Of a DNA stretch of 64,000 nt, positions 43,101-51,121 are shown in pieces. Origin of the DNA: Limnomonas spitsbergensis (taxonomy: Eukaryota > Chlorophyta > Chlorophyceae > Chlamydomonadales); NCBI GenBank assembly GCA_037349105.1, contig JAYJMM010000036.1, positions 5,988,001-6,052,000 of the forward strand, given 5' to 3'. The notes beneath the pieces are model-generated. The model saw only the letters and a program-made list of their open reading frames with translations, searched no databases and was not told where the DNA came from. The position numbers and the translations under genes were made by a program. The stretch's first letter is position 1. Each line of letters starts with the position of its first letter.

Positions 43101-44271
43101 ATGCGCACCCAAGAGTAAACAGTGAGGATCAAGGCGTGTATGTGATGATCTGCTGGCAGTGAGGTACCATTGCTTTGTACTGCTGCTGGGTCTAAATAAA
43201 GCAGGATATCCTGGCTTTCTTGAAGTTTAACTGAGATTCTGGTTAGGATTAAATGCAGTGATGCACCAGCATGCCAGTGCTGCCACCAAGGCCTGACGGC
43301 TACCATTACTTCTGTCCTGTTCTTAAGGGATATTGAGGCCTCAACTTATTCCTGTCATAACCTCTTTCAATGCCCTGGTGTGCTTGCACAGATCGCTGAG
43401 CACAAGGCAGCCATGCGTGCCGCCCAGGGTGATGCGGAACAGGTGAGGGCAGCAGCAGGATTGAGGTTTGCGGGTATCACATGAGGCAGGCAGGGAGGTG
43501 CTTGGCCCACTTGGCCGCCCAGGGAGATGAAGAGCAGGTGAGTGAGGTGGACCTGGGGGTCATGAACACGCTCAGATAGCTGGGCATAGGGAAGCCCTGC
43601 ATGCCACCCAGGGTAATGAGGAGCAGGTAAGGCAGGTGGGGTGAGGTGTTTATCTTGCCTTTATGAACGTGCATGCCTCCTGCCCTCCTGCCACCACACC
43701 AGAAAGTGGGAGAATGAGGCTGCATGCTGCACAGCACTTCTTGGTTCAGTGAGCTTTTCCTGTTCTTTCTTTTTTGCCAGCCCCACACGGCAGAGCGTTT
43801 AGCAGGGCCCAGCGGGTGTGCACCATCCTAAACCTTGTTTGTTCTGTGGAGCGTAGTGCACTATTCAGTTGAGTGTATCGGGTGCCATTAAGTATGAAAC
43901 TAGACACGAAGGCACCATGCCTGGCATGCGGGTTGCACCGAATTCATAATTCCAGAGAGCCTCTGATGTTGTAGAACTGCTCATGATTGGGGATTCGCAG
44001 GTAAATTCCCTCCTTATGCACATTGTATTCACAGCCATGCAGTGCCCTCGGTGTGCCATGTGGATCACTATTGTAAATGTGTCCCTTCTGTCCCTTGCCA
44101 TAAAGCTGCCCAGTTTGTCCTACCCAGCCTGTCCTTGCTCAGCAAGTGTTATGCTACATGCTTCCGCAGGTGTCTCTGCCTGGTACACCCCGTTATGTGC
44201 TGGCGGACGAGACGCCCCAGGAAGAAATCGCTGCCGAGGAAGCAGGACAGGATCAACCCGTAGCAAGCTAA
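37155..44271 (+). CDS. BAR-domain-like membrane-binding protein; at least 10 exons, 5' end missing
   Basis: Exons seen: 37155-37238, 37466-37623, 38464-38547, 39050-39117, 40493-40658, about 41134-41279, 42097-42224, 42708-42833, 43392-43442, 44170-44271 (TAA). Segments: MMQEATDFAKVMTSFKHAIR KYSLKLDK; FLAAYPVLLNRNLPRAWVAV P; IILKDRLEGIVRPVEKWLES LDVVKERMRKLGELQLLMDA RRR; LHQSLKLEAATGSFKEQERI VFDHLRGLV; APWLKSHMAASLLAVKETLQ; VSLPGTPRYVLADETP...QPVAS. Long amphipathic helices with a Phe-x2-Glu-Gln-x-x-Val...Leu signature near the end of the helical part fit a BAR/arfaptin-like dimerisation domain that senses membrane curvature. One junction (39117 to 40493) does not close in phase, so a small exon is missing. 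The tail after 42708 is Cys/Asn then acidic and may be a regulatory extension. Confidence 0.65.
37665..37785 (-). repeat. dispersed repeat family copy in BAR-like intron
   Basis: GGCGGCCACCACTAGGCAGA, TTGGGACCAGATCTTGACCG, GCCTATGGCCGGTTGCTCAA and ATTGCAGCAAGCC are the reverse complement of the repeat consensus. Its central part is the closest dispersed relative of the 46-bp satellite unit at 4425-5672. Confidence 0.65.
40262..40445. repeat. about 45-bp tandem repeat, 4-5 copies
   Basis: Degenerate units of CTGGCTGCTGCCCTGAAGTG then CACA(C/T)TGGCT lie in the intron just upstream of the BAR-like exon at 40493. The minus frame through them is an artefact. Confidence 0.75.
41046..41132 (+). repeat. 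upstream partial copy of BAR-like exon 6
   Basis: GGAGGGCGAGAGGGGGCTGG then TCCAACCAATCCACATCATC duplicates the centre of the exon at 41134-41279 (AAGGGCGAGAGGGGGCTGGA then CCAACCAATCCACATCGACA) with a period of 117 bp. The copy still reads GERGLVQPIHIIKDN, compared with GERGLDQPIHIDND. A C9 run separates the copy from the real exon's acceptor. Confidence 0.85.
41305..41460. repeat. about 52-bp tandem repeat, 3 copies
   Basis: GCCACCAGGGCCYTGCATCG and GGAAGCTRGRWGGAAGTTG-type blocks are repeated three times from 26 bp downstream of the donor of the BAR-like exon at 41279. The plus and minus frames through it are compositional. Confidence 0.8.
42405..42575 (+). repeat. two upstream copies of the acceptor and 5' end of BAR-like exon 8
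   Basis: The real exon at 42708 starts CCCTGCAG then GCCAGCATGGTCGGCCTGGG. Copy 2 at 42523 has CCCTTGCAG then GCCAGTATGGTTGGCCTGGG and continues with TGCATGCAGCCGCTGCCCA. Copy 1 at 42420 has CATGAAG then GCCAGCTTGGTCGGCCTGGG. Spacing is about 103 and 185 bp. Copy 2 retains a full polypyrimidine tract and AG, so it is a plausible alternative acceptor. Confidence 0.9.
42588..42616. repeat. (AC)n microsatellite
   Basis: A run of about 13 AC dinucleotides inside the repeated intron segment upstream of BAR-like exon 8. Confidence 0.9.
42895..43100 (-). repeat. dispersed repeat family copy with doubled head
   Basis: GCGCACGAGACCACCTTCGG, CCGCC, AATTGGGACCAAGCCTTGAC, CGCCTCAAGGCCTGTG and AGGGCCTGCACC match the reversed consensus. 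The head unit (CCCCACRGCCRTAGGCTRCG ATGTAGC) is present twice at 43017 and 43069, showing how the 1-240 array could start. Confidence 0.7.
43500..43635 (+). repeat. two downstream copies of the 3' end of BAR-like exon 9 with donors
   Basis: Exon 9 ends GCCGCCCAGGGTGATGCGGA then ACAG plus GTGAGG at 43442. Copies end GCCGCCCAGGGAGATGAAGA GCAG plus GTGAGT at about 43538 and GCCACCCAGGGTAATGAGGA GCAG plus GTAAGG at about 43628. They still read AAQGDEEQ and ATQGNEEQ against AAQGDAEQ. Both are usable-looking donors. Confidence 0.9.
43783..43840 (-). repeat. second tail-type repeat (copy 2, reversed)
   Basis: GCCCCACACGGCAGAGCGTT, TAGCAGGGCCCAGCGGGTGT and GCACCATCCTAAAC form the reverse complement of the block at 45912-45970. 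Confidence 0.5.
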
Positions 44272-44789
44272 CTGCAATGTCCATGACGTTTCATGTGTGT
44301 GCTAGCTGTATTGCTGTAAACGGCCTGTTTCCATGAGCAGTTTTGCTTATAAGTGGAGCAGTTCGGGGCGCGGTGTATCGTGTTTTTACTGCAAGTAGGG
44401 GTGCGGAGGGGGAATGTTTGGGGCGTCTGGATGTAAGCTGGGTGTGTTTGTTGTGTTCGCTTAGGCCTGCTATTAAAAGGAAAGCCACCATGCAGGTCCT
44501 TTACAAGATAGCCTTCTAGCTATCGGTGTAATATCCATGAAACTGAAGGCAAACGCCTAAAAATAGGAGAGTCGCTGTGCAGTGTCCAGTGGGGGACCTT
44601 AAAGGTGCACTGACTTTTAGGCCAGTTGTGGATTGATGGTATCCTATCGCTTCTTTGGCTGTCAATCATGTGTCAGCTAGAGATGCTACGTTCACCCCAT
44701 TTGATGTCTTCAAAAGCTGCCCAACGCCTAGAGTGCCTTGAAAAAGACCTGTAATTCACAAGGCAAGCGTCTGCTTTGGACAGCAAATG

Positions 44790-44985
44790 CAGCTCAGACC
44801 TGCACAGGTTGGTGGTGGTGGTGGTCGCGGCAAGGGTGTAGTAGGCAAGCAAACCGTGTCCCACAGTGCCAATGCGTGTTTGCAGTTCCCCGTGGGCTGT
44901 GCCGCCCACATCAATAAGGGGGGCCAATACCCTGTGCACATTGGCGCTAGAACCATTGTGTTCTTGTTGTTTGGTGAGTGAACTT
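44790..44985 (+). pseudogene. degenerate histone H2A fragment
   Basis: The frame reads GGGRGKGVVGKQTVSHSANA then CLQFPVGCAAHINKGGQY then PVHIGARTIVFLLFGE and stops. It aligns with the H2A N-terminal region (a GRGKGGK-type start, SRSAKAGLQFPVGRIARxLK, a GxYAxRVGAGAPVYLAA-type helix) over about 55 residues. Many core residues are replaced (Arg to Cys, Val-Gly-Ala-Gly to Ile-Gly-Ala-Arg) and the rest of the fold is absent. It is probably a decayed gene copy downstream of the BAR-like gene. The call rests on the LQFPVG anchor plus colinear Gly/Lys spacing. Confidence 0.55.
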
Positions 44986-45039
44986 GCTATCCTTTCTTTC
45001 CTCTTGTGCCTTCTCCCTTGACGTTCCTAGCAGACTTTT

Positions 45040-45112
45040 TGTTTGCTGACGTGGCCGAGCTTCATTTCAGATTTGCAGCATGGCCCAGAGGTATCAATGA
45101 CGTTACACCTCT
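45040..45112. mobile_element. LINE tails in inverted arrangement
   Basis: GACGTGGCCGAGC...GCATGGCCCAGAGGT is a plus-oriented degenerate tail. It is followed at once by TGACGTTACACCTCTG, the start of a minus-oriented tail. This head-to-head arrangement of two tail fragments precedes LINE copy B. Confidence 0.5.
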
Positions 45113-45880
45113 GCGGCCACTACCTACCGAGCCTGATTCCAGTCCACGGCGTGTGCCGTGCTGGCGCAAACCAAGAGCCGCACTAGTCAAAAGGAGTGTG
45201 CTTGTGTGCGCATCACTTTGCGACTGCGGCTTGGCGCGATCAGCATTGCTGATACCAGAGGACGGCGCAATGGTCAGCGGCGACAGGCACGCTGCTGCCA
45301 GCGGTGTTGGGCACGGGGGATAGCGAGCAGGTAGAGGATGCGCTGCATGTGTGCTTCCAGTGCCCTAGTGTCAAGGAGCAGTTACGGGAGCGGGGGTGGG
45401 CAGGTCCTCCGGGCGCTGCCACGAACTTCCACCAGTTGTACCAGGCTGAGCAGGGGTGGGTCGCACTTGCTTTTGTGGACTGTGCTGTGGGCATTATTGA
45501 GGGTTAGTCTCCAGGGTTTCTGAGGCCGGTGTCGTTGGCCTTTCCAGCCTTCTCTTTTGGTCCTTTTTTTGGGGGGGGTTGTTGTTGTTTGCCCCCTTTT
45601 TAGTTTCTTCTCTTCTCCCTTCTGATCAGTGGGGCGCCCTCGCGGCCAAGCAGGGGTGGGATACGCTTGCTTTTCTGGACTTATCTTTTCTTAGAGGCTT
45701 TGTTGAGGGTTAGTCTCGAGTGGAACTCAGGTGTTAAACTTGGTCTTCGTTGCCTTCCCGGCCTCTCCTTTTGTTCCTTTCACCCTCTCTTCCTGTTAGT
45801 TCCTTCTTTACTCCCTTCTGAATAGTTGGGCGCCCACGCGGCCGAGCTTTGAGCAGGCCCAGAGGTGTAATGTTATTGAC
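45113..45880 (+). mobile_element. LINE 3' end (copy B), rearranged subfamily
   Basis: It encodes the zinc-finger-like CCQRCWARG... block (frameshifted), LHVCFQCPSVKEQLRERGWA and ATNFHQLYQAEQGWVALAFV. Its first tail is broken at GGGGCGCCCTCGCGGCCAAG and fused back to a second copy of the segment AGCAGGGGTGGGATACGCTT GC. It then runs to a complete tail ending TGTAATGTTATTGAC at 45880. The same fusion occurs in copy D at 53818-54360, so it defines a subfamily. Confidence 0.8.
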
Positions 45881-45970
45881 CTCTGGGCCCTGCTCAAAAA
45901 GGCCCGGCTGTGTGGGCTCTGTTTAGAACGGTGCATACCCGCTGGGCCCTGCTTTGTCGCATGGCCACGT
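45881..45970 (-). mobile_element. inverted LINE tail joined to second tail-type repeat
   Basis: Directly after copy B's tail, CTCTGGGCCCTGCTCAAAAA GGCCCGG is the reverse of the same tail, making a palindrome with 45826-45880. It continues into the second tail-type block TTTAGAACGGTGCATACCCG at 45912-45970. Confidence 0.6.
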
Positions 45971-46124
45971 GGGGCTGGTAGGGAATGACTAGGCTCAATT
46001 CCAGCCACAATGCACAGCCTGAGCCATGGTGCAGCCATGTCATCCTCCTATGTGAGGGGGCAGGAGCATGGAACCCAGCGTTCTAGACGGGGGGAGACTC
46101 AGTAAGAGAGAAGATCGTGTGGCA

Positions 46125-46207
46125 GATTCGATCCCTCATCCTCTGGGTATGGATGCCACCAGCGTTATACCACTGGACCATTCCCCCGGGCGCTTCAGTA
46201 AAAGGGG
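46125..46207 (-). ncRNA. tRNA-like sequence with A and B boxes (pseudogene or SINE head)
   Basis: Reading the minus strand, GGGGGAATGGTCCAGTGGTA contains TGGTCCAGTGG, a perfect A box. Some 45 bases on, GGGATCGAATCTG resembles a B box, at tRNA-like spacing. A CTGG...CCAG stem frames an oversized anticodon loop, and the T stem does not pair well. It is therefore not a functional tRNA but could be a tRNA pseudogene or the promoter head of a SINE. It lies among LINE fragments. Confidence 0.4.
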
Positions 46208-46289
46208 CAGAAAAATAGGAAAGGGGTTAATAGGGAAGGGATAGACAAAAGGCTGAAAAGGAAAGGCAAAGGAAGTTACAGCCTCTGAG

Positions 46290-46443
46290 AACGTCTATGC
46301 CTCAATGATTTCTACCACGTCTTCCACAAAAGCCAGGGCATCCCACTCAAGCTTGCCCCGGTACAACTCCAAGAACTTTCTAGCGCCATTCAGAGGACCT
46401 GCCCATCCCCGCTCCCCAAGTTGATCCTGCACGCTAGGGCATT
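46290..46443 (-). mobile_element. LINE fragment (copy E) abutting the MYND minisatellite
   Basis: The minus strand encodes remnants of GLGAGPLNGARKFLELYRGK then LEWDALAFVEDVVEIIEA, the family's C-terminal block. The fragment ends at 46443 exactly where the 34-bp repeat array begins (GGGCATTGCACTCTG). Confidence 0.7.
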
Positions 46444-46735
46444 GCACTCTGTCTTCTGCCTAGGAAGGTCTGGCCTTGCACTCTGTCTTCTGCTTAGGAA
46501 GGTCTGGCCTTGCACTCTGTCTTCTGCCTAGGAAGGTCTGGCCTTGCACTCTGTCTTCTGCCTAGGAAGGTCTGGCCTTGCACTCTGTCTTCTGCCTAGG
46601 AAGGTCTGGCCTTGCACTCTGTCTTCTGCTTAGGAAGGTCAGGCCTTGCACTCTTTCTGCTTAGGAAGGTCTGGCCTTGCACTCCGTCTTCTGCCTAGGA
46701 AGGTCTGGCCTTGCACTCTGTCTTCTGCCTAGGAA
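46444..46735. repeat. 34-bp minisatellite derived from the end of the MYND exon, 9 copies
   Basis: Units start (GCACTCTG) at 46444, 46478, 46512, 46546, 46580, 46614, 46648, 46679 and 46713. Unit: CAGACCTTCCTAGGCAGAAG then ACAGAGTGCAAGGC on the minus strand. The first unit on that strand is the coding end of the MYND exon (PRQKTECKARPS then TAG), so the array amplifies the exon's last codons and stop. Confidence 0.95.
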
Positions 46736-46940
46736 TATGAGCGACTTGGCAGGTCTTGCTGCAATAGCCTGCCAGCCCACACGGGCACATTTTGAGCTTC
46801 GCACTGCCGACAACCTCATTGGAGTAGCAGAAGGCACAAGCCCCCTGGGAAGGAGCCAACGCCTGGGCCTTGAAAACCTCGTCTGCTGCTGTAGCCATAC
46901 TAGCCCGGCTCTGCATCGCCTGCCTTGACAGTGCAGCCCT
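46695..46940 (-). CDS. MYND zinc-finger exon (C-terminal)
   Basis: After acceptor CTTATGCAG the frame reads RAALSRQAMQSRASMATAAD EVFKAQALAPSQGACAFCYS, then NEVVGSAKLKMCPCGLAGYC and SKTCQVAHIPRQKTECKARP S then TAG. This is a MYND finger (CxxC, CxC, YCxxxC, HxxxQxxxC); the second His ligand of the usual HxxxHxxxC is Gln, so zinc binding in site 2 may be weakened. MYND modules mediate protein-protein contacts. It is most simply the last exon of the minus-strand gene at 48206-50436, but intermediate exons were not found. The stop codon lies inside the first 34-bp repeat unit. Confidence 0.65.
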   Translation of the reverse strand, partial: RAALSRQAMQSRASMATAADEVFKAQALAPSQGACAFCYSNEVVGSAKLKMCPCGLAGYCSKTCQVAHIPRQKTECKARPS

Positions 46941-47249
46941 CTGCATAAGGGTTAAGGGTTTGACGGGGAAACCTGATTGCACATGACAGGTGCATCTATC
47001 ACCTTGGTACGAAAAACACAGGGCTACTGCCCAGGCACCAGCACTAGCACATCGTGTGATGGAAACCTTTTGCATCCTCAAACAATGAGCTGCAGCATAG
47101 CTGAGTAATGGTGTATGCTAGCTGACCACACAGGTCTACCCCCCTCCAAAACACGGATGGAGTGCATCTCACCTGCCTGCTGCCTGCCTGCTGCCCTGCT
47201 CTCTTGAGGCAGCTGGATGATCTTGCACGTGGTCTAGGGTTTCATTTGT

Positions 47250-47502
47250 TGTGGCCAGGGCAGGCTAGGGTGGGATGGAGGATGTGGTAGATATCATTGA
47301 TGCGTACACGTTTTAGAGGCCAGGGCTTCCTATGACCAACCTTTCACCCAGACTTTTTTGTGTCCCTTACCTTAATTTCCCCCTTTTCCTTGTTTTTTCT
47401 GGCCCACTGGCCGGTCATTTGTTTCCTTTCTCCCAACCGATTACTTGGGCGCCCATGCGGCTGAGCCTTTTCAGCAGGGCCTAGAGGTGTAACGTCATTG
47501 AC
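47250..47502 (+). mobile_element. LINE 3' fragment (copy G)
   Basis: GGGATGGAGGATGTGGTAGA starts a remnant of the coding end. A T-rich UTR follows, then the tail TTGGGCGCCCATGCGGCTGA, GCCTTTTCAGCAGGGCCTAG, AGGTGTAACGTCATTGAC. It is inserted in an intron or in the 3' region of the MYND gene, in the opposite orientation. Confidence 0.75.
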
Positions 47503-47724
47503 TTGTTATGGTACTTAACCCCAAACTATGGCATGATGCCCCTCTCACTTGAGCGAGCTGGATGACCTTGCGCATACACACGCCCCACCCAACGCAGCAT
47601 GTGACCTGCTCTGTGATGAAGGCGTGCGCCGAGGCAGAGTCCGCTGGGTACAAACATACTCATTGTCCCGTCCTCATTGCCATCCTGCGGCTTCTCCAGC
47701 TGCCCCAGGCGGCAAAATGAGGCC

Positions 47725-47945
47725 CAATGGCTAGGACGCCCTCTTGCATCAGCTCTGATGAGAGTGGTAGGGGAAACAGATCGAGCACAGTAGGCATATT
47801 AGGCACATGGGGCAAATGAGACTATCTGAGGCCCAAGGGCACAAAAGGCATATGAGGCACATGGGGCACATAAGGATATCTGAATCTTGATGGCCAGGAT
47901 GCCCTGGAGCATAAGCTCTGATAAGGGTGGCGAGGAGGTGCAGGT
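47725..47945. repeat. about 160-bp imperfect tandem duplication
   Basis: GGCTAGGACGCCCTCTTGCA TCAGCTCTGATGAGAGTGG at 47730 recurs as GGCCAGGATGCCCTGGAGCA TAAGCTCTGATAAGGGTGG at 47890. Between them a 53-bp block with AGGCAYATKAGGCACATGGG is also doubled. Confidence 0.75.
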
Positions 47946-48205
47946 GGTGGGCGTGACAGTTTGTGGGACAAGAGGGGCATGCGCCGCATGAGGAGCTGTC
48001 CGCGTACAACTGCAAGCACTGTCAAATAATTTGACTCAGTCGGGAGAGCGATCGCCTTACAAGGAAAAGGTCATCGGTCACCAACATGCTTCGGAACCAA
48101 ACGCTAAACTGAAACGTGTCCCCAGATGATCCGAAGCCTCAGGCTTTCTATTTTATCAGCTGACGAGCTGTCTGGATGGCTAGGCAAGTAAAACCTGTGA
48201 CTCAC

Positions 48206-50436
48206 CAGACAAAGCGCAGAAGAACGACACGTGAGGGCCACGGTAAAAAGTAGAGCGTTCGGAAAGCAGCTTGAAGATGTCAGGAAAGCCCTCCTGGGGT
48301 GGGGGGGTACAGTGTAGGGGAAATTAGGTCAGCCAGCACAGCTCACCGCCTGTCCCACCTTCTCCTGGGTAGACAGGGTACATGAAGGGGGGAGAGGTCA
48401 GCCATCACAGTTCACCCACTTCAACCGCCTTCTCTTGCAGAGGCGCAGGCGGGTAGGGTGTAGGGGAGGAGAGTTCGGCCACAGCTAAAAAACCCTTGGA
48501 AATCCATACAGAATGTGCCATCCATACGTGGCAAGGCCCTCTCTCTGTTTGCCTAAAAACCGGAGTGGAGGCTGTCCCTTGAAGCTCAGCTGCATCCTGG
48601 CAACACGTGTGGCCCGGGTGGGTCTCCCGACAGGTCAGGTGATGTTCAGCAGACTCCATTTAACAGCCCAGCTACCGGCACAGGCAGGCTATGGCCCCCG
48701 TGGTGGCAGGACTGCTTCTCCCTTCAGGCACCGGTAGAATAACAGCAGGACTGCTCTCTCACCTGAAACATAATGTAGTACTGCTGTACGGCAAAGCTGG
48801 TGAGTGCGGTAACCTCACCCTGCACCCCTGGGTCCGCACATGGCAGCGGCACGCCAACACTAGTCAGCAGGCTGCGCAGTGCGCCCCCAATGGAGGCCTG
48901 CAGCGGCGACATCACCCTTGCAGCGGTCTGTGGCGTGGCTCTTTCGGAGGAATCTGCAGCAGCTGCAAGCTCAAGGCTGGTGCCAGAAACGTCCGCTGCC
49001 ACTGTAGCAGCTGCAGCCTCTGGATTCTGCTTTTGCTGCTTGTCAGACGCCTCGGTACTGCCCACCACACCCTCAGACCGAGGCGCGATTTGGCACTCCC
49101 CAGCCAAGGCGCGAGTCTGCTCTTGCTCCTGCTCGTCCTTCCTGGCTGCCCGGAGGTGCACCAGCAGCGGGCTGCTCTCGTGTAGCTCGTTCACTAGCGT
49201 CACGGTGTGCATGTCAGCCAGGTGGCTGCCCTTCAGCATCCACGACCACAACTTATGAAGACCAGCGGGACAGACATCCAGCGCTCCGCCTGAGCGGGGA
49301 AAGATTGAAGAGCGGAAGGATCCAAAGGGATGTTTTTGGAACGCAACTTGTGGAGACCAGCGGGACAGACAACCAGCGCTCTGCCTGAAGGAGGAAAGGT
49401 TGGTCAGTGGCAGGATCAATAGGGATGTTTTGAGAGCACAACCGCACGTCTTGTGGAGACCAGCGGGACAGACAACCAGCGCTCTGCCTGAAGGAGGAAA
49501 GGTTGGTCAGTGGCAGGATTAATAGGGATGTTTTGAGAGCACAACTGCACGTCTTGTGGAGACCAGCGGGACAGACATCCAGCGCTCTGCCTGACAGAGG
49601 AAAGGTTGATCAGTGGCAGGATCAAGAGGCATAAATTTGGAACGCATGTTAGTAAGACCAGCAGGGCTGCTATCCAGAGCGCCGCCTGAACAGGGATAAG
49701 GGCAAGCATGAGGTTGAAAAATGGTACGCTATATGTGCACAAGACCACCTTCGGCAGGCCGCGCCACAACCACCACTGGGCTGATTAATACAGAGCCGTG
49801 ACCGGCCTTCAGCAGAGGGCCCGAGCAGCCTGTCCGGGTGCACCATGCGACCCTGGCCATAGGGCCTGGATGTGGCTCACTTGTCGGAGCAGAGGTAAGT
49901 TCACAAAATTGGTGGGCAGGAACTGGCAAGCTCATGAGTACCCTGGTTTGCAAGTGCACTTCTCATTTGTCTAAACAGATCAAAAAGGCAATCAATCATA
50001 TTTCACTCGAAGTGGGAATCGTCAGCGAGAAATGTAGCCATTGGGATTCTTTATTTATATACTAGTACCAGAATTTGAAGTTTAGGGTTGAGGGTTACTA
50101 CCTATGAAACCCTACACAGTGAAAATCATGCGAGAGCTTGTCCATGTAAAGATCCAGGGTCTACATATTTCCCCGTCCAAGCAGAGGGCACTAGTATTGG
50201 AGACGTACCTAGCGTGTCATCACCCCCCCCGTCCCCCTTACCTAGCCCCAGCGTGGCCGCCGCAAAGCTAGCACACGACGCACAGCCCAACAGACAGCTC
50301 CCCAAATGTCCTTCCTCGGCCGTCATCCAGAACGCTGGAGGAGGGGGATGCCTGCTCCTAATCTGCCGCCTCACCCGACCCCAGGCTGGCGGCCAGGTTC
50401 AGGGCCCTGCCTGCCAGGTCTACGCTACTGAACAGA
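48206..50436 (-). CDS. unidentified protein, four exons seen; probably the MYND gene
   Basis: Exons 50375-50436 (SLFSSVDLAGRALNLAASLG S), 50242-50334 (AFWMTAEEGHLGSCLLGCAS), 48763-49251 (LWSWMLKGSHLADMHTVTLV NELHESSPLLVHLRAARKDE ... ALTSFAVQQYYIMFQ) and 48206-48293 (EGFPDIFKLLSERSTFYRGP HVSFFCALS). The first two and last two pairs join in phase; between 50242 and 49251 a piece is missing. The large exon has a Glu/Gln-rich and an Ala-rich central linker between two helical segments. No domain was recognised. A Cys-terminated MYND exon lies downstream on the same strand. Confidence 0.55.
49252..49700. repeat. about 100-bp tandem repeat at an acceptor, 4-5 copies
   Basis: Copies at about 49257, 49349, 49454, 49558 and a weak one at 49652. 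Each has, on the minus strand, AACCTTTCCTCCTTCAGGCA, GAGCGCTGG and TGTCTGTCCCGCTGGTCT(C/T) CACAAG. The copy nearest the exon provides the acceptor (TCTTCATAAG) of the exon at 48763-49251. Each unit also holds a strong CCTTTCCTCCTTCAG acceptor. Confidence 0.9.
49737..49870 (-). repeat. dispersed repeat family copy
   Basis: GCACAAGACCACCTTCGGCA, GGCCGCGCC, ACCACCACTGGGCTG, GTGACCGGCCTTCAGC and GTGCACCATGCGACCCTGGC CATAGGGCCTGGATGTGGC follow the reversed consensus with many changes. Confidence 0.6.
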
Positions 50437-51121
50437 CTAAGGACGGCACTTAGCACAGAACAGGGAGGTAGGTGCAGAGGTGAACACAGCAGATAAGCAG
50501 CAAGCCGGGGGGGTAGGGGCAGAGTCACACAGGACACTATGCAGCGAGCAGGGGATGTAGGGGCAGAGATCACACAGGGGCAGGGGGGAGGGACACAAAT
50601 GGAGCATCACAGAACGACAGAGAGGTGCAAATTGAGGCGGATCATGCGAGGAAGTGGCCATCTGAATGACATACATTTACCCCGTAACAAGGCTGAAGCC
50701 AAAGAGGTGGAGGTCCAGGATTGCGCACTGTGTGGAGCTGGTCTGTTCCCCACTTGCCTGGGCTGTGAAGGCCCCTTTGTGGGCCCCTTAGCAGTGTTAC
50801 ATTTGGAGGCAGCAGGCCACATCTGGCTTCTGCTTTGGGTATTGCGTGAAAAGGTCTGGGGCCTCAGAGCAGTTGCTTGATTCGTTTATGTTTGAAACAA
50901 TTGTGTATGTTAGTAGGTTGAAAGGGTCAAAACGCTGCAGCTTTGTTTAAGGAATACGGCTGCACCTTCAGGTTAATCCCTGACGATACCGGTAGAGCTG
51001 GATCTGATCCAGAGCGGTGATCCAGAGGCTGCTGAACCGATCCAGTAGCTACCGATACAGAGCGACTCCACTGATTTTGAGAAAAGCTTCTCTTCACATT
51101 TTTGTGAGATTGATAACGAAT

